From positions 1-64,000 of the forward strand of contig NZ_JQEI01000021.1 in the NCBI RefSeq assembly GCF_000743355.1: a DNA stretch of 64,000 bases. Direction: 5' to 3'. The notes under the pieces were generated by a model. It made no database searches. It worked only from the letters and a program-made list of their open reading frames with translations, and had not been told where the DNA came from. A program made the translations under genes and the position numbers. Of this stretch, positions 21,091 through 32,203 are shown in pieces; positions within the stretch are counted from its first letter, which is position 1; the number at the start of each line of letters is the position of its first letter. Source of the DNA: Serratia sp. Ag1 (lineage in GTDB: Bacteria; Pseudomonadota; Gammaproteobacteria; Enterobacterales; Enterobacteriaceae).

Positions 21091-22137
21091 TTATTCCTCG
21101 CTGGCGGCAAGTAACGGCGTCAGCGCGTCCAACACCTGCTGTGGTTGAATGTCGATCAGGCTTTGATGATAGCCCTGATCGGCATCACCCTTACGGACTT
21201 TATGATAGCCGCTGATCAGGCGGATGACTTTTGCCTTGTTGGATAGCGGCGGCGTAAAGTCCGGGCTGCTTGGGCCATACAAGGCTATCAGTGGTTTGTT
21301 CAACGCAGCAGCAACGTGCATCAACCCTGAGTCATTGCTGACCACTGCCTGACAGGCAGCCAGCAGAATGACGGCCTGTTCCAACTGGGTTTCCCCAGCC
21401 AGATTGCGGCAGAAATCACGCGCCTCTTCAGCCAGTGCTGCGCGGATCTGTTCCCCGGCTTCATGGTCTTTGGCCGAGCCAAACAGGGTTATCTGGTAAC
21501 CTTGGTCGATAAGCTGTTGTGCCAGCGCAGCATAGTGATAATGCGGCCAACGTTTTGCCGGGCCAAATTCCGCCCCTGGGCAAAAACCAATAATTGGCCG
21601 GTGATCGGTGAGGTTGAAGGCGGAGGTGGTTTCGGCAATCTCTTCGTCGCTTACCTGCAATTGCGGCCACAGCAAGGGTTGCGGTAAATCTGCGGCACGT
21701 TGTACCTGCTGTTTGCCATAGGCCAGGGCGACATAACGCTGCACCATCAGTGGGAAAGCGGCTTTATCCAGCACCCGGATATCATTGAGCAGGCCATAGC
21801 GCATTTCACCGCGCCAACCGGTACGCTGCGGCACCTTGGCGAAAAACGGTACCAGGGCAGATTTAAATGAATTAGGTAACACATAGGCACGATCGTAACC
21901 TTTGGTGCGCAGGCTGTGCCCTAAGCGGCGGCGCTCACCCAGCCCTAGCTTGCCGTGGCCTAGCGGCATCGCCAGCGCCTGATTCACTTCCGGCATGCGT
22001 GCCAGCAATGGGCGGCACCAGGCGGGTGCCATCACATCAATTTCCGCTGACGGATATTCGGCCTTCAGGGCGCGGTAGAGACTTTGCGACATCATCATAT
22101 CGCCAACCCACGAAGGGCCGATAACCAGTATTTTCAT
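21091..22137 (-). CDS. waaF: LPS heptosyltransferase II
   Basis: 348 aa. Adds the second heptose to heptose I. Begins ILVIGPSWVGDMMMSQSLYRAL; GFCPGAEFGPAKRWP near residue 184 and VVSNDSGLMHVAAALNKP near 263 are the family signatures. It lies 22 bases downstream of hldD, as in other enterobacteria. Confidence 0.97.
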   Translation of the reverse strand: MKILVIGPSWVGDMMMSQSLYRALKAEYPSAEIDVMAPAWCRPLLARMPEVNQALAMPLGHGKLGLGERRRLGHSLRTKGYDRAYVLPNSFKSALVPFFAKVPQRTGWRGEMRYGLLNDIRVLDKAAFPLMVQRYVALAYGKQQVQRAADLPQPLLWPQLQVSDEEIAETTSAFNLTDHRPIIGFCPGAEFGPAKRWPHYHYAALAQQLIDQGYQITLFGSAKDHEAGEQIRAALAEEARDFCRNLAGETQLEQAVILLAACQAVVSNDSGLMHVAAALNKPLIALYGPSSPDFTPPLSNKAKVIRLISGYHKVRKGDADQGYHQSLIDIQPQQVLDALTPLLAASEE

Positions 22138-22159
22138 ACCCTTTACAGGTTCCTTCCGC

Positions 22160-23092
22160 TTAGGCAGTGCGATTCAACCAGGCCATGTATTCTTTGACGC
22201 CTTCGGCGACCGTTTTGAACGGTGCGCTATAGCCTGCCGCGCGCAGTTTGGTTTGATCGGCCTGAGTATACGCCTGATAGCGGCCTTTCAGCTTTTCTGG
22301 GAATTCAATGTATTCCACTGCGCCTGATTGATGGTATTCCACCACCGCATCGGCCACCGCCTGGAAGGTTTCTGCCCGGCCAGTACCACAGTTGAAGATA
22401 CCGGATACGCCGTTTTGCCAGAACCACAGGTTAACGGCCGCAACATCACCGACATAGATAAAGTCACGTTTGAAGTTTTCGCTACCGGAGAACAGCTTGG
22501 GGTTCTCGCCACGGTTGATCTGGTTGTTCAGGTGGAATGCGACGCTGGCCATGCTGCCTTTATGGCCTTCGCGCGGGCCGTAAACGTTGAAGTAACGGAA
22601 ACCGCACACCTGAGACTCCGCCTCTGGCAGGATTTCACGCACATATTGGTCGAACAGGAATTTGGAATACCCGTAAACGTTCAACGGCTGTTCGTACTGG
22701 CGCTCTTCGATAAAGTTATCGGTGCGCCCACCGTAGGTGGCGGCGGAAGAGGCATACAGGAACGGAATTTGGCGATCCAGGCAGAAGTGCAGGATATCTT
22801 TAGAGTATTGATAGTTATTATCCATCATGTACTTGCCGTCCCACTCGGTGGTGGAGGAACAGGCACCTTGATGGAAAATGGCGTCGATATCACCGAGATC
22901 GTCACCGGCCATGATGCTGGCGATGAAATCTTCTTTATCCATATAATCGGCGATATCCAAATCCACCAGATTGACGAATTTGGTGCCGTCTTTCAGGTTA
23001 TCTACTACCAGGATATCGCGGTACCCTGTGTCATTCAGTGCTTTGATGATGTTGCTGCCGATCATCCCAGCGCCGCCAGTGACGATAATCAT
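22160..23092 (-). CDS. hldD: ADP-L-glycero-D-manno-heptose 6-epimerase
   Basis: 310 aa, the family length. Converts ADP-D,D-heptose to ADP-L,D-heptose, the donor for WaaC/WaaF/WaaQ. An SDR-type Rossmann start [14 protein letters not shown] at residues 2-15 and the catalytic YGYSKFLFD (YxxxK) near 140. A longer in-frame start (23128) adds 12 residues ahead of the Rossmann strand and is not used. First gene of the hldD-waaF-waaC run; the 240-base divergent gap to kbl carries both promoters. Confidence 0.97.
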   Translation of the reverse strand: MIIVTGGAGMIGSNIIKALNDTGYRDILVVDNLKDGTKFVNLVDLDIADYMDKEDFIASIMAGDDLGDIDAIFHQGACSSTTEWDGKYMMDNNYQYSKDILHFCLDRQIPFLYASSAATYGGRTDNFIEERQYEQPLNVYGYSKFLFDQYVREILPEAESQVCGFRYFNVYGPREGHKGSMASVAFHLNNQINRGENPKLFSGSENFKRDFIYVGDVAAVNLWFWQNGVSGIFNCGTGRAETFQAVADAVVEYHQSGAVEYIEFPEKLKGRYQAYTQADQTKLRAAGYSAPFKTVAEGVKEYMAWLNRTA

Positions 23093-23332
23093 TGGGTTCA
23101 CCCCTGTATTCTTCCCGGTGACGCACAATGCCCCACCCTATATGCTGCCTATAATAGCATTTCATGCCATCGGGAACAGCGTGACGGCTCTTAATATCCC
23201 GCCTGCTGGGCGTATATGATAGCCTGCCGTGATATCTGCTGCACTTTTCATATTCTCTATCGTGCAATATCGTCAGTTTGCCAGTAAATCAGTAAAATAT
23301 GTTGAAAACGCCCCTATTCTGGAGATTACCGA

Positions 23333-24529
23333 ATGTCCACGTCCTTTTACCAGCAACTGGAACAACAGCTTGCGACTACCCGTGCCGAAGGGCTGTTTAA
23401 AGAAGAACGCATTATCACTTCTGCACAACAGGCCGATATCGCCGTTGCTGATGGCCGCCATGTGATCAATTTTTGCGCTAACAACTATCTGGGATTGGCG
23501 AACCACCCGGCACTGGTTGCTGCTGCCAAGGCGGGCATGGACAGTCACGGTTTTGGCATGGCATCGGTGCGCTTTATCTGTGGCACGCAAGACAGCCATA
23601 AACAGTTGGAACGGAAGCTGGCCGACTTTCTGGGGATGGAGGATGCCATTCTGTATTCCTCCTGTTACGACGCCAACGGCGGCCTGTTTGAAACTCTGCT
23701 TGGCCCGGAAGATGCGATTATCTCTGATGCGCTGAACCACGCCTCGATCATCGACGGAGTGCGGTTGTGCAAAGCCAAGCGTTATCGCTACGCCAACAAT
23801 GATATGAGTGAACTGGCTGAGCAACTCAAGCAGGCCAAGGCCGATGGTGCTCGCCATATCATGATCGCTACCGATGGGGTGTTCTCGATGGACGGCGTGA
23901 TCGCCAACCTGAAAAGCGTGTGCGATCTGGCCGATGAATATGACGCGCTGGTGATGGTGGATGACTCTCACGCGGTAGGTTTTGTCGGTGACAACGGGCG
24001 CGGAACGCACGAATACTGCGAAGTCATGGGTCGCGTCGATATTATTACCGGCACGCTGGGCAAGGCGCTCGGCGGGGCTTCCGGCGGCTATACGGCTGCC
24101 AAGAAAGAGGTGGTGGAGTGGCTGCGCCAGCGCTCGCGCCCGTATCTGTTCTCCAACTCACTGGCTCCGGCGATCGTCGCGGCGTCGCTCAAAGTGCTGG
24201 AACTGTTGGCAGACGGCGATGCGTTGCGCGACCGCCTGTGGGCCAACGCCCGCCTGTTCCGTGAAAAAATGACTGCAGCAGGTTTTACGCTAGCCGGTGC
24301 CGATCACGCCATCATTCCGGTGATGTTGGGTGAAGCAAAATTGGCGCAGGATTTCGCCAATGCTTTACTTAAGGAAGGCATCTATGTGACCGGTTTCTTC
24401 TATCCGGTGGTGCCGAAGGGCCAGGCACGCATCCGCACCCAGATGTCTGCCGATCACTCCCCAGAGCAGATTGAGCGCGCGGTTGCTGCGTTTATCCGCA
24501 TCGGCAAACAACTTGGAGTCATTGCATGA
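23333..24529 (+). CDS. kbl: Glycine C-acetyltransferase
   Basis: 398 aa PLP enzyme (alpha-oxoamine synthase family). Splits 2-amino-3-ketobutyrate with CoA into glycine and acetyl-CoA, completing threonine breakdown started by Tdh. [14 protein letters not shown] lies near residue 45, [11 protein letters not shown] near 207, and the PLP lysine in [13 protein letters not shown] near 244. Its stop overlaps the tdh start by 4 bases (ATGA). Confidence 0.97.
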   Translation: MSTSFYQQLEQQLATTRAEGLFKEERIITSAQQADIAVADGRHVINFCANNYLGLANHPALVAAAKAGMDSHGFGMASVRFICGTQDSHKQLERKLADFLGMEDAILYSSCYDANGGLFETLLGPEDAIISDALNHASIIDGVRLCKAKRYRYANNDMSELAEQLKQAKADGARHIMIATDGVFSMDGVIANLKSVCDLADEYDALVMVDDSHAVGFVGDNGRGTHEYCEVMGRVDIITGTLGKALGGASGGYTAAKKEVVEWLRQRSRPYLFSNSLAPAIVAASLKVLELLADGDALRDRLWANARLFREKMTAAGFTLAGADHAIIPVMLGEAKLAQDFANALLKEGIYVTGFFYPVVPKGQARIRTQMSADHSPEQIERAVAAFIRIGKQLGVIA

Positions 24530-25551
24530 AAGCACTATCAAAACTGAAAGCGGAACAAGGCATTTGGTTGGCCGATGTGCCCGAGCCTGAACTGGGCCAC
24601 AATGATGTGATGATCAAAATCCGTAAAACCGCCATTTGCGGCACCGATGTGCACATCTACAACTGGGACGACTGGTCGCAGAAAACCATCCCGGTGCCGA
24701 TGGTGGTGGGCCACGAATACGTGGGTGAAGTGGTGGCGATCGGTCAAGAAGTCAAAGGTTTCAGCATTGGCGATCGGGTGTCCGGTGAAGGCCATATCAC
24801 CTGTGGGCACTGCCGCAACTGCCGCGCTGGCCGCACGCATTTGTGCCGTAACACCATTGGCGTCGGGGTGAATCGCCCAGGGGCGTTTGCGGAATATCTG
24901 GTGATCCCGGCCTTCAACGCATTCAAAATCCCCGACAATATCTCCGACGAGCTGGCCTCGATTTTCGATCCGTTTGGTAATGCGGTGCATACCGCGTTGT
25001 CTTTCGATTTGGTGGGGGAAGACGTACTGGTTTCCGGCGCTGGCCCGATCGGCATTATGGCGGCTGCGGTGTGCAAACACGTGGGGGCACGCCATGTGGT
25101 GATCACCGATGTGAACGAGTACCGCCTGGAGTTGGCTCGCAAAATGGGCGTGACCCGCGCGGTGAATGTCAGCAAAGAAAACCTGAACGATGTGATGACC
25201 GAACTGGGGATGACCGAAGGGTTCGATGTGGGCCTGGAGATGTCCGGTGCGCCACCGGCCTTCCGCACGTTGCTCAATGCCATGAACCACGGTGGCCGCA
25301 TTGCGATGCTGGGAATTCCACCATCGGATATGTCTATCGACTGGAATCAGGTGATCTTCAAAGGGCTATTTATCAAAGGGATTTATGGCCGTGAGATGTT
25401 CGAAACCTGGTACAAGATGGCGGCTCTGATCCAGTCTGGTCTGGATCTGACGCCGATGATCACCCACCGTTTCTCGATTGACGACTTCCAGCAGGGTTTT
25501 GACGTGATGCGTTCTGGTCAGTCTGGGAAAGTGGTTTTAAGCTGGGGCTGA
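24526..25551 (+). CDS. tdh: L-threonine 3-dehydrogenase
   Basis: 341 aa zinc-dependent medium-chain dehydrogenase. Oxidises threonine to 2-amino-3-ketobutyrate with NAD+. The catalytic zinc ligands are seen in [15 protein letters not shown] (Cys38) and GHEYVGEV. The structural zinc site is the four-cysteine [14 protein letters not shown] loop near residue 96, and the NAD-binding [14 protein letters not shown] near 168. Translationally coupled to kbl. Confidence 0.97.
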   Translation: MKALSKLKAEQGIWLADVPEPELGHNDVMIKIRKTAICGTDVHIYNWDDWSQKTIPVPMVVGHEYVGEVVAIGQEVKGFSIGDRVSGEGHITCGHCRNCRAGRTHLCRNTIGVGVNRPGAFAEYLVIPAFNAFKIPDNISDELASIFDPFGNAVHTALSFDLVGEDVLVSGAGPIGIMAAAVCKHVGARHVVITDVNEYRLELARKMGVTRAVNVSKENLNDVMTELGMTEGFDVGLEMSGAPPAFRTLLNAMNHGGRIAMLGIPPSDMSIDWNQVIFKGLFIKGIYGREMFETWYKMAALIQSGLDLTPMITHRFSIDDFQQGFDVMRSGQSGKVVLSWG

Positions 25552-25566
25552 TGTCATCTTCGTCTT

Positions 25567-25592
25567 GCCAGTTGCAGCGTCGTGCAACTGGC
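25567..25592. terminator. Hairpin between convergent tdh and yibQ
   Basis: GCCAGTTGCA, a 6-base loop and TGCAACTGGC: a perfect 10-bp stem. There is no long T tract, so its strength as an intrinsic terminator is uncertain. Confidence 0.6.
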
Positions 25593-25615
25593 AATCCATC
25601 ATAGGCAGGGGCGGT

Positions 25616-26572
25616 TTATGCTTTTGGTGTAGTCTGCTCCGCACCCAACCAATACTGCCAGTGGTGTTTGAGCAACAGCACCACGGGCGACTGTGCCACG
25701 CTCTCCCCAATCACCATCAGTGCGGTGCTGGCATCCACTTGCTCTTGCGGCGGTTTAACCTTGCACTGCTTGATAGCCCCGGTAAACGGATTTTTCGGCT
25801 GGGTCGTGTGCGGCTTCGGCGGTGGAACATAGCCGCCGCTACTTTGCTGTGGTTCGTTCAGCAGTGCGCTGGGTTTCACCAGCACAATATCGCTCGGCAG
25901 CGTGGCCAGCATCTGTTGCAGCACTTTCACCGTGGCCGGGCGCGGGTGGCCGATGGCAATAGCGGAGCCGTTACGACGTGCCAAATCAACCGCCCGGTTG
26001 AACTGGCGGCGGATATCGTCGGGGTTGGCGGTATCGTCAAGAAACACTTTGCGCTTGATGACTTTGACATGGGTACCGGCAGCAGCGCGTGTTGCCTGGC
26101 TGTTGCCGATGGTCATACTGTCGAGAAAATAGAGCTGATAACCGTCGAGCGCCTGCATCACCCGTTGCATGCCCGGCAGGCTGGAAGTCATTGCGCTGCC
26201 CATATGGTTGTTCATCCCTACGGCGTAGGGCACGTTGTTGACGGCATTACGGATGATGCGTTGAATTTCTTCACTGCTCATTGAGGGTTGCAGCGTATCT
26301 GGCTCCAGCGCTTGCTTGCTGAGCGGGGCCATCGGTAGATGGATCAGCACTTCACGCCCCTGGCTGTGGGCTTTGGTTGCCATTAGCCGGGCCAGGGGAG
26401 CGTTGGGCAATACGGCCACAGAGATAGCTATCGGCATTTGCAGCACGGCGTTTTCTTCGTGCGGGCGATAACCGACATCATCAATCACGATAGACAATTT
26501 CCCGGCCTGCGCAGCGCAAGCCAGCAGCAGAGCACCCAGCAGGGTAGCTATACGCAATTTGGTAGAGTGCAC
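25616..26572 (-). CDS. yibQ: Divergent polysaccharide deacetylase family protein YibQ
   Basis: 318 aa. A signal peptide (MHSTKLRIATLLGALLLACAAQA, cleavage near residue 23) is followed directly by the domain start LSIVIDDVGY. Internal blocks are REVLIHLPMAP near 73 and GMNNHMGSAMT near 118, with IAIGHPRPATV near 205. The periplasmic family is structurally like polysaccharide deacetylases, but its substrate is unknown. One base separates it from envC, suggesting an envelope or peptidoglycan role. Confidence 0.88.
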   Translation of the reverse strand: MHSTKLRIATLLGALLLACAAQAGKLSIVIDDVGYRPHEENAVLQMPIAISVAVLPNAPLARLMATKAHSQGREVLIHLPMAPLSKQALEPDTLQPSMSSEEIQRIIRNAVNNVPYAVGMNNHMGSAMTSSLPGMQRVMQALDGYQLYFLDSMTIGNSQATRAAAGTHVKVIKRKVFLDDTANPDDIRRQFNRAVDLARRNGSAIAIGHPRPATVKVLQQMLATLPSDIVLVKPSALLNEPQQSSGGYVPPPKPHTTQPKNPFTGAIKQCKVKPPQEQVDASTALMVIGESVAQSPVVLLLKHHWQYWLGAEQTTPKA

Positions 26573-26573
26573 T

Positions 26574-27908
26574 CTATCTTCCTAACCACGGCAGTGGGTT
26601 AACGGCCTGGCCCTGGCGACGGATTTCGAAATAGAGTGATGGTGCTTCCTGACCACCGCTGGTGCCGACCAGCGCGATAGGCTGGCCTGCGCGCACTTGC
26701 GCCCCGACGCTGACCAAGGCGCTCTGGTTGTAGCCATACAGGCTCATATCGCCCTTACCGTGTTCGACCACCACCACCAGGCCATAACCTTGCAGCCAGT
26801 CGGCCAGCAGAACGCGGCCATCGGCGATGGCTTTCACTTCGCTGCCCTCGGTTGCCGAGATCACCATCCCTTTCCAGCGTAATTCACCTTGCAGCGGTTC
26901 GCCAAAGCGATGTTCGGTACGGCCACGGACCGGCCAAACGGCTTGCCCGGCAGGGCGGCCCAAGCCACCGGTACGCGCCATCAGTGAACGCTCACCTTCG
27001 CTTGGTTTGTAGCTGGTGCCGGTTTTCTTCGCCTGCTGTTCTTTGGCCTTCACCTGTTCACGCACTTTGGCGGCTTCACGCGCTTCGCGTTCGGCACGGG
27101 CCCGCGCTTCACGCTCGGCGCGGGCGATCTGATCACGCATGCGAGTTTCGTTCTGGCGCAGTTCAACCAACCGCTGTTGATCTTTTTCCAGCGAGGCTTC
27201 CAGTGACGTCAGAGTTTTCTTGCGTGCGCTGCGTGCCTGTTCCAACTGCTGCTGTTGGGTTTGCTGTTCGCCGAGTAACGATTTCTGTTGGTCCTGTTTG
27301 CTCACCAGCGTACTTTTCTGTTCAGCCAACTGGGTGCGGGTTTGTTGCAGTTGCTCAATGGATTGCTGGCGTGCCACGTTCAGATAGCTGAAGTAGGCCA
27401 GAATACGTTCGCTGCGCTGGCTCTCTTCGCCGCTGAGGATCAGTTGCAACGCGCTGTGCTGCCCTTGGCGGAACGCGGCATCAAGCTGTTTGGCGAGCAT
27501 TTCCTGCTGGGTAGACTGCTGTTTTTGCAGTTTGGCGATTGAGGTATTGAGGCCGGAAATATCTTTGCCCAGTTCACCGAGCGTGCTTTGCGTATCACGC
27601 AACGAACGGCTGGCCTGTGCGATGGTCTTTTCCTGCAGTTTGAGCTGTTCTTGCAATGAGCTGCGCTGTTGTTGCTGTTGTTTAACCGCTTTTTCTTTTT
27701 CGGCGATGCTTTGCTGCAGGTCTTTGAGCTGGGATTTGTTGTCTTCTGCCGCATGGCTGGTTAGCGGCCATAACAATGCGCCAGCGAAAAGTACGCTGGC
27801 GCAAACCGTGGTCAACGTCCATGGCGCAGAGCGTTCAGGCAGCGGCTGGCTGCCTGGGTTGGCGCTTCGGGTGACCCTTGATAGTGCAAAATTCGCCTTC
27901 TCCCTCAT
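26574..27908 (-). CDS. envC: Murein hydrolase activator EnvC
   Basis: 444 aa. Periplasmic activator of the amidases AmiA and AmiB at the septum. An N-terminal hydrophobic segment (about residues 32-53, ending TSHAAED) is the signal. Long coiled coils follow (about 55-290, rich in Q, K, E and R), then a LytM/M23 domain from about 325 (GRTEHRFGEPLQGELRWKGM... SLYFEIRRQGQAVNP). As usual in EnvC the LytM domain lacks the full zinc ligand set, so it activates rather than cuts. The start is set by the available ATG; a later start is possible. Confidence 0.93.
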   Translation of the reverse strand: MREKANFALSRVTRSANPGSQPLPERSAPWTLTTVCASVLFAGALLWPLTSHAAEDNKSQLKDLQQSIAEKEKAVKQQQQQRSSLQEQLKLQEKTIAQASRSLRDTQSTLGELGKDISGLNTSIAKLQKQQSTQQEMLAKQLDAAFRQGQHSALQLILSGEESQRSERILAYFSYLNVARQQSIEQLQQTRTQLAEQKSTLVSKQDQQKSLLGEQQTQQQQLEQARSARKKTLTSLEASLEKDQQRLVELRQNETRMRDQIARAEREARARAEREAREAAKVREQVKAKEQQAKKTGTSYKPSEGERSLMARTGGLGRPAGQAVWPVRGRTEHRFGEPLQGELRWKGMVISATEGSEVKAIADGRVLLADWLQGYGLVVVVEHGKGDMSLYGYNQSALVSVGAQVRAGQPIALVGTSGGQEAPSLYFEIRRQGQAVNPLPWLGR

Positions 27909-27917
27909 GGAGAAGGA

Positions 27918-29465
27918 TTATTCCACGATGAACAGCGGCTTACCAGTCATCTCTTGCGGGATTTCCATCCCCATCAGTGTCAGCATGGTGGGCGCTATGT
28001 CTGACAATGTGCCGCCTTCAACCGCTTTGGCCGGTTTGCCGCCAACGTAAATCAGTGGCACTGGCAGGCTGGTGTGTGCGGTATGTGCCTGACCGGTGGC
28101 CGGATCGCGCATCTGCTCGGCGTTGCCGTGGTCTGCGGTGATCAGCAACTGGCCGTCAACGGCTTTCACCGCATCAACCACCTGCGCAATGCAGTGATCC
28201 AGCGTTTCAACGGCTTTGACTGCGGCTTCATAAACACCGGTATGACCGACCATATCACCGTTCGGGTAATTACAGATGATGGCATCGTACTTGCCGCTGT
28301 TGATGGCGGTCAGGAGTTTTTCGGTCAGTTCTGCGGAGCTCATCTCTGGTTGCAGATCGTAAGTCGCCACTTTGGGTGAGTTGATCAGCACACGGTCTTC
28401 GCCTTTAAACGGCTCTTCAACACCGCCGTTATAGAAGAAGGTGACGTGAGCGTATTTTTCAGTTTCTGAAATGCGCAGTTGGGTTTTATCGTGCTTCATC
28501 AGCCACTCGCCGAAAGTGTTCGCCAAGGAATCCGGTGGATAGGCGCAGGCGGTCTGAATGTCGGCGGCGTACTCGGTCAGCATCACGAAATCACCGAATT
28601 TCACCACTTTGGCACGTGGGAAACCGTCGAAATCGGCATTGACAAAGGCGCGAGTGATCTGGCGCGCGCGGTCGGCACGGAAGTTCATGAAGATCAGCGC
28701 GTCGCCGTCATTCATCTCCGCAGTGGCTTCGCCTGCGGCCTGAATCACGGTTGGCTTCACAAACTCATCGTTTTCGTCGCGGGCATAGGCGGCCTGCAAT
28801 GCGGCAACGGCGTTATCGGCGGTGTATTCGCCTTTGGCCTGGGTCATCAGATCGTAAGCCAGTTGCACGCGATCCCAACGGTTATCGCGGTCCATGGCGT
28901 AGTAACGGCCAACGATGGAAGCAATGCGCCCGGCACCCAGTTTGGTGAACTCATCACTGAAACGTTTCAGTGTGTTTTCAGCACTGCGCGGCGGAGTATC
29001 ACGCCCATCAAGGAACGCATGCAGGTAAACGGCTTTGGCACCACGCTGCGCGGCAAGTTTGATCATCGCCAGAATATGGTCTTCGTGGCTGTGTACACCA
29101 CCAGGGGACATCAGGCCCATGATGTGTACCGCTTTACCCGCTTTCACTGCGTTGTCTACCGCCGCAGTCAGGGTGGCGTTGGTGAAAAAGTCACCGTCTT
29201 GGATCTCTTTGTCCAGGCGGGTCAGATCCTGATACACGATGCGGCCGGCACCCAGGTTGACGTGACCGACTTCCGAGTTGCCCATCTGGCCATCAGGCAG
29301 GCCAACATCCAGACCGGAGGCGGCAATCAGGGTATGTGGCTGTTGTTGCCACAGACGATCCATGACCGGCGTTTTGGCATTCAGGATCGCGTTGTCCTGC
29401 TGTTCTTCCCGGTGGCCATAACCGTCCAGGATCACCAGAACCATGGGCTTTTTCGTACTCGACAT
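27918..29465 (-). CDS. gpmI: 2,3-bisphosphoglycerate-independent phosphoglycerate mutase
   Basis: 515 aa. Interconverts 3- and 2-phosphoglycerate in glycolysis using two Mn2+ ions and a phosphoserine. The metal/Ser motifs are [11 protein letters not shown] near residue 8 and [16 protein letters not shown] near 60 (catalytic Ser), with [11 protein letters not shown] near 443. The ATG at 29465 is chosen over an in-frame start 69 bases upstream, which the family lacks. It lies 9 bases before envC, likely one transcript gpmI-envC-yibQ. Confidence 0.97.
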   Translation of the reverse strand: MSSTKKPMVLVILDGYGHREEQQDNAILNAKTPVMDRLWQQQPHTLIAASGLDVGLPDGQMGNSEVGHVNLGAGRIVYQDLTRLDKEIQDGDFFTNATLTAAVDNAVKAGKAVHIMGLMSPGGVHSHEDHILAMIKLAAQRGAKAVYLHAFLDGRDTPPRSAENTLKRFSDEFTKLGAGRIASIVGRYYAMDRDNRWDRVQLAYDLMTQAKGEYTADNAVAALQAAYARDENDEFVKPTVIQAAGEATAEMNDGDALIFMNFRADRARQITRAFVNADFDGFPRAKVVKFGDFVMLTEYAADIQTACAYPPDSLANTFGEWLMKHDKTQLRISETEKYAHVTFFYNGGVEEPFKGEDRVLINSPKVATYDLQPEMSSAELTEKLLTAINSGKYDAIICNYPNGDMVGHTGVYEAAVKAVETLDHCIAQVVDAVKAVDGQLLITADHGNAEQMRDPATGQAHTAHTSLPVPLIYVGGKPAKAVEGGTLSDIAPTMLTLMGMEIPQEMTGKPLFIVE

Positions 29466-29759
29466 TGCTCTAACCTCGTTATGATCGCTTAAGTTGTGAA
29501 TAGCCATCAACCCATTGGAGTGATGGCTATTCACCCTCCAGAACCGGATGATTTTATAACAAAGCGGGGCAAAAAGGGCCTAGAAAGATCAAAGTTGCGG
29601 TGACAATGGCGACTTTCCTGATGCCTTTGCGGTAATTTCTCGGTGCAGGCCGCAGTTTCTGCATTCACGTTTGCTTATTGGCTGTATTTGCCGCATTCGG
29701 CAGGTATACTCTGAAACCTTGACTTATTTTCCCTTAACTGACGGGAGTTGTTACACCCC

Positions 29760-30194
29760 ATGCTGCAAGAAATTATGCAATTTGTTAGCAGGCATCCCAT
29801 ACTGAGTCTGGCTTGGGTTGCGCTGTTGGCTGCTGTGATCGTCATGACCATCAAGAGCCGTTTTTCCAAAGTGAAAGAGATCGCTCGCGGTGAAGCTATT
29901 CGCCTGATCAATAAAGAAGATGCTGTGGTGGTGGATACCCGCAGCCGAGACGATTTCCGCAAAGGCCATATTGCCAACGCCATTAATCTGACGGCGAGCG
30001 AGATCAAAAATGGCAGCCTTGGCGAGTTGGAAAAACACAAATCCCAGCCAATAATTGTGGCGTGCGCTAACGGCACCACGTCGCGTGAGCCAGCAGAAAA
30101 CCTGAGTAAAGCCGGTTTTGCCAACGTTTACACTCTGAAAGACGGTATTGCGGGCTGGAGCGGTGAAAACCTGCCATTGGCGCGCGGCAAGTAA
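29760..30194 (+). CDS. yibN: Rhodanese-like membrane protein YibN
   Basis: 144 aa. One N-terminal membrane segment (about residues 9-30, [16 protein letters not shown]) followed by a cytoplasmic rhodanese domain with the active-site loop [11 protein letters not shown] near 101. A GGGAG ribosome site precedes the ATG; a TTG four codons upstream is possible but less likely. First of the run yibN-grxC-secB-gpsA-cysE. Recent work links the E. coli protein to membrane-protein insertion; here only the domain layout is seen. Confidence 0.92.
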   Translation: MLQEIMQFVSRHPILSLAWVALLAAVIVMTIKSRFSKVKEIARGEAIRLINKEDAVVVDTRSRDDFRKGHIANAINLTASEIKNGSLGELEKHKSQPIIVACANGTTSREPAENLSKAGFANVYTLKDGIAGWSGENLPLARGK

Positions 30195-30233
30195 TTTTGT
30201 TCAAGTAGTTTGTAGTTTGAGGTGGTTTTTTCC

Positions 30234-30482
30234 ATGGCTAACATCGATATTTACACCAAGGCGACCTGTCCGTTCTGTCATCGCGCCAAAGCGTTGCTGA
30301 ACAGTAAGGGAGCAGCGTTTAACGAGATTGCCATCGATGGCGATAATGTGAAACGCGAAGAGATGATTGCGCGCAGTGGGCGAACCACCGTGCCACAGAT
30401 TTTCATCGGCGGCCAGCATGTGGGTGGCTGCGATGATTTACATGCACTCGATGCTCGCGGTGGCCTTGATCCGCTGCTTTAA
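30234..30482 (+). CDS. grxC: Glutaredoxin 3
   Basis: 82 aa. A small cytosolic thiol-disulfide oxidoreductase that uses glutathione. The dithiol active site CPFC is at residues 11-14 (TKATCPFCHRA), TVPQIF holds the cis-proline, and GGCDDL is the glutathione-binding turn. The ATG at 30234 gives the family length; the upstream GTG four codons earlier is not needed. Confidence 0.96.
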   Translation: MANIDIYTKATCPFCHRAKALLNSKGAAFNEIAIDGDNVKREEMIARSGRTTVPQIFIGGQHVGGCDDLHALDARGGLDPLL

Positions 30483-30590
30483 GCGGCTAGTTGTGCTTCG
30501 AGGGGTTGGCACCGCATTGCGGTTGCAAGTCACTCGGGTATAGCGGTTACTGAGTGTCAATAAGGATATTTAACTAAGGGTATCAGACAA

Positions 30591-31070
30591 ATGTCAGAAC
30601 AAAACACGACCGAAATGGCTTTCCAGATCCAACGTATTTACACCAAAGATATTTCTTTCGAAGCGCCAAAAGCTCCACAGGTATTCCAGCAGGAATGGCA
30701 GCCAGAAGTTAAACTTGATCTGGATACCGCTTCCAGCCAACTGGCTGATGGCGTGTATGAAGTGGTACTGCGTGTAACCGTAACGGCGTCTCTGGGTGAA
30801 GAAACTGCGTTCCTGTGTGAAGTTCAGCAGGCGGGTATTTTCTCCATCGCCGGTATCGAAGGGACGCAACTGGCGCATTGCCTGGGTGCATACTGCCCGA
30901 ACATTCTGTTCCCGTATGCGCGCGAGTGCATCACCAGCCTGGTTTCTCGCGGTACATTCCCGCAGTTGAACCTGGCACCGGTCAATTTTGACGCGCTGTT
31001 TATGAGCTATCTGCAACAGCAACAACAGCAGGCCGAAAGCGAAGGTGCAGAACCACATCAGGATGCCTGA
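30591..31070 (+). CDS. secB: Protein-export chaperone SecB
   Basis: 159 aa. A tetrameric chaperone that holds preproteins unfolded and hands them to SecA. Core blocks are [20 protein letters not shown] near residue 11, [20 protein letters not shown] near 96 and the glutamine-rich, acidic C-terminal tail that contacts SecA. Its stop overlaps the gpsA start by one base (TGATG). Confidence 0.97.
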   Translation: MSEQNTTEMAFQIQRIYTKDISFEAPKAPQVFQQEWQPEVKLDLDTASSQLADGVYEVVLRVTVTASLGEETAFLCEVQQAGIFSIAGIEGTQLAHCLGAYCPNILFPYARECITSLVSRGTFPQLNLAPVNFDALFMSYLQQQQQQAESEGAEPHQDA

Positions 31071-32089
31071 TGAACACCGTCAATGCTTCAATGACTGTTA
31101 TCGGTGCCGGCTCGTACGGCACCGCATTGGCCATTACGCTGGCGCGTAATGGCCACCCGGTTGTGTTATGGGGCCATGACCCCGCAAAAATTCAGATTAT
31201 GCAGCGCGATCGCTGCAATCAGGCGTTTCTGCCCGACGTCACTTTCCCCGATACTTTACTGCTTGAAGCTGATCTGGCTCGTGCGCTGGCGGCCAGCCGT
31301 GATGTATTGGTTGTGGTGCCCAGCCATGTATTTGGTGACGTCTTGCGTCAGTTGAAGCCGCATTTGCGCCCGGATGCCCGAGTGGTGTGGGCGACCAAAG
31401 GCCTGGAAGCGGAAACCGGTCGCCTGCTGCAGGATGTGGCGCGTGAAGCGCTGGGGGACAATATCCCACTGGCGGTAATCTCCGGGCCGACGTTTGCCAA
31501 AGAGCTGGCTGCCGGGTTGCCGACGGCGATCGCATTGGCCGCTACCGATGAGCAATTTGCCGAAGACCTGCAGCAGTTGCTGCACTGTGGCAAAAGCTTC
31601 CGTGTGTACAGCAACCCGGATTTCATTGGGGTGCAGTTGGGGGGCGCGGTGAAGAACGTGATCGCTATCGGTGCCGGGATGTCCGACGGTATTGGCTTTG
31701 GTGCCAACGCACGTACTGCGTTGATCACCCGTGGGCTGGCAGAAATGAGCCGCCTCGGCTCGGCGCTCGGGGCTGATCCTTCGACCTTTATGGGCATGGC
31801 CGGGTTGGGTGACCTGGTGTTAACCTGCACAGATAATCAATCACGCAACCGCCGTTTCGGTATTATGTTGGGGCAAGGGGTCGGCGTGAAGGAAGCGCAA
31901 GACAGCATTGGCCAAGTGGTCGAGGGCTATCGCAATACCAAAGAGGTATTGGCGCTGGCGCAACGCTACGGTGTGGAAATGCCGATTACCGAGCAGATTT
32001 ATCAGGTGCTGTATTGTGATAAAAATGCCCGTGAAGCGGCACTGAGTCTGCTGGGGCGCACCAGAAAAGACGAAAAACATAGCGCTTGA
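31070..32089 (+). CDS. gpsA: Glycerol-3-phosphate dehydrogenase [NAD(P)+]
   Basis: 339 aa. Reduces dihydroxyacetone phosphate to sn-glycerol 3-phosphate for phospholipid synthesis. The nucleotide-binding motif is [19 protein letters not shown] near residue 11. GPTFAKELA near 143 and [19 protein letters not shown] near 193 (catalytic Lys) are conserved. Coupled to secB as in E. coli, followed by a hairpin and then cysE. Confidence 0.97.
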   Translation: MNTVNASMTVIGAGSYGTALAITLARNGHPVVLWGHDPAKIQIMQRDRCNQAFLPDVTFPDTLLLEADLARALAASRDVLVVVPSHVFGDVLRQLKPHLRPDARVVWATKGLEAETGRLLQDVAREALGDNIPLAVISGPTFAKELAAGLPTAIALAATDEQFAEDLQQLLHCGKSFRVYSNPDFIGVQLGGAVKNVIAIGAGMSDGIGFGANARTALITRGLAEMSRLGSALGADPSTFMGMAGLGDLVLTCTDNQSRNRRFGIMLGQGVGVKEAQDSIGQVVEGYRNTKEVLALAQRYGVEMPITEQIYQVLYCDKNAREAALSLLGRTRKDEKHSA

Positions 32090-32144
32090 CCTAAGGAAGG
32101 GTTCAAAATACCGAGTAGGTGTCTTGTGCCTCTGGATTGTATTG

Positions 32145-32180
32145 AACCACCTTGCTGGCAGCCCCGGCAGGGTGGTTTGT
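32145..32180 (+). terminator. Hairpin between gpsA and cysE
   Basis: AACCACCTTGCTGG and CCGGCAGGGTGGTT pair as a 14-bp stem with two G-T wobbles, followed by TTGTTGTG. It could terminate or partly attenuate read-through into cysE, whose ATG is 24 bases further on. Confidence 0.65.
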
Positions 32181-32203
32181 TGTGTAAGGCAGAGAGGAAA
32201 GCG

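Noticed and set aside
23093-23332. Heat-shock (sigma-32) promoter expected before hldD
   Set aside because: No convincing -35/-10 pair of that type was found by eye.
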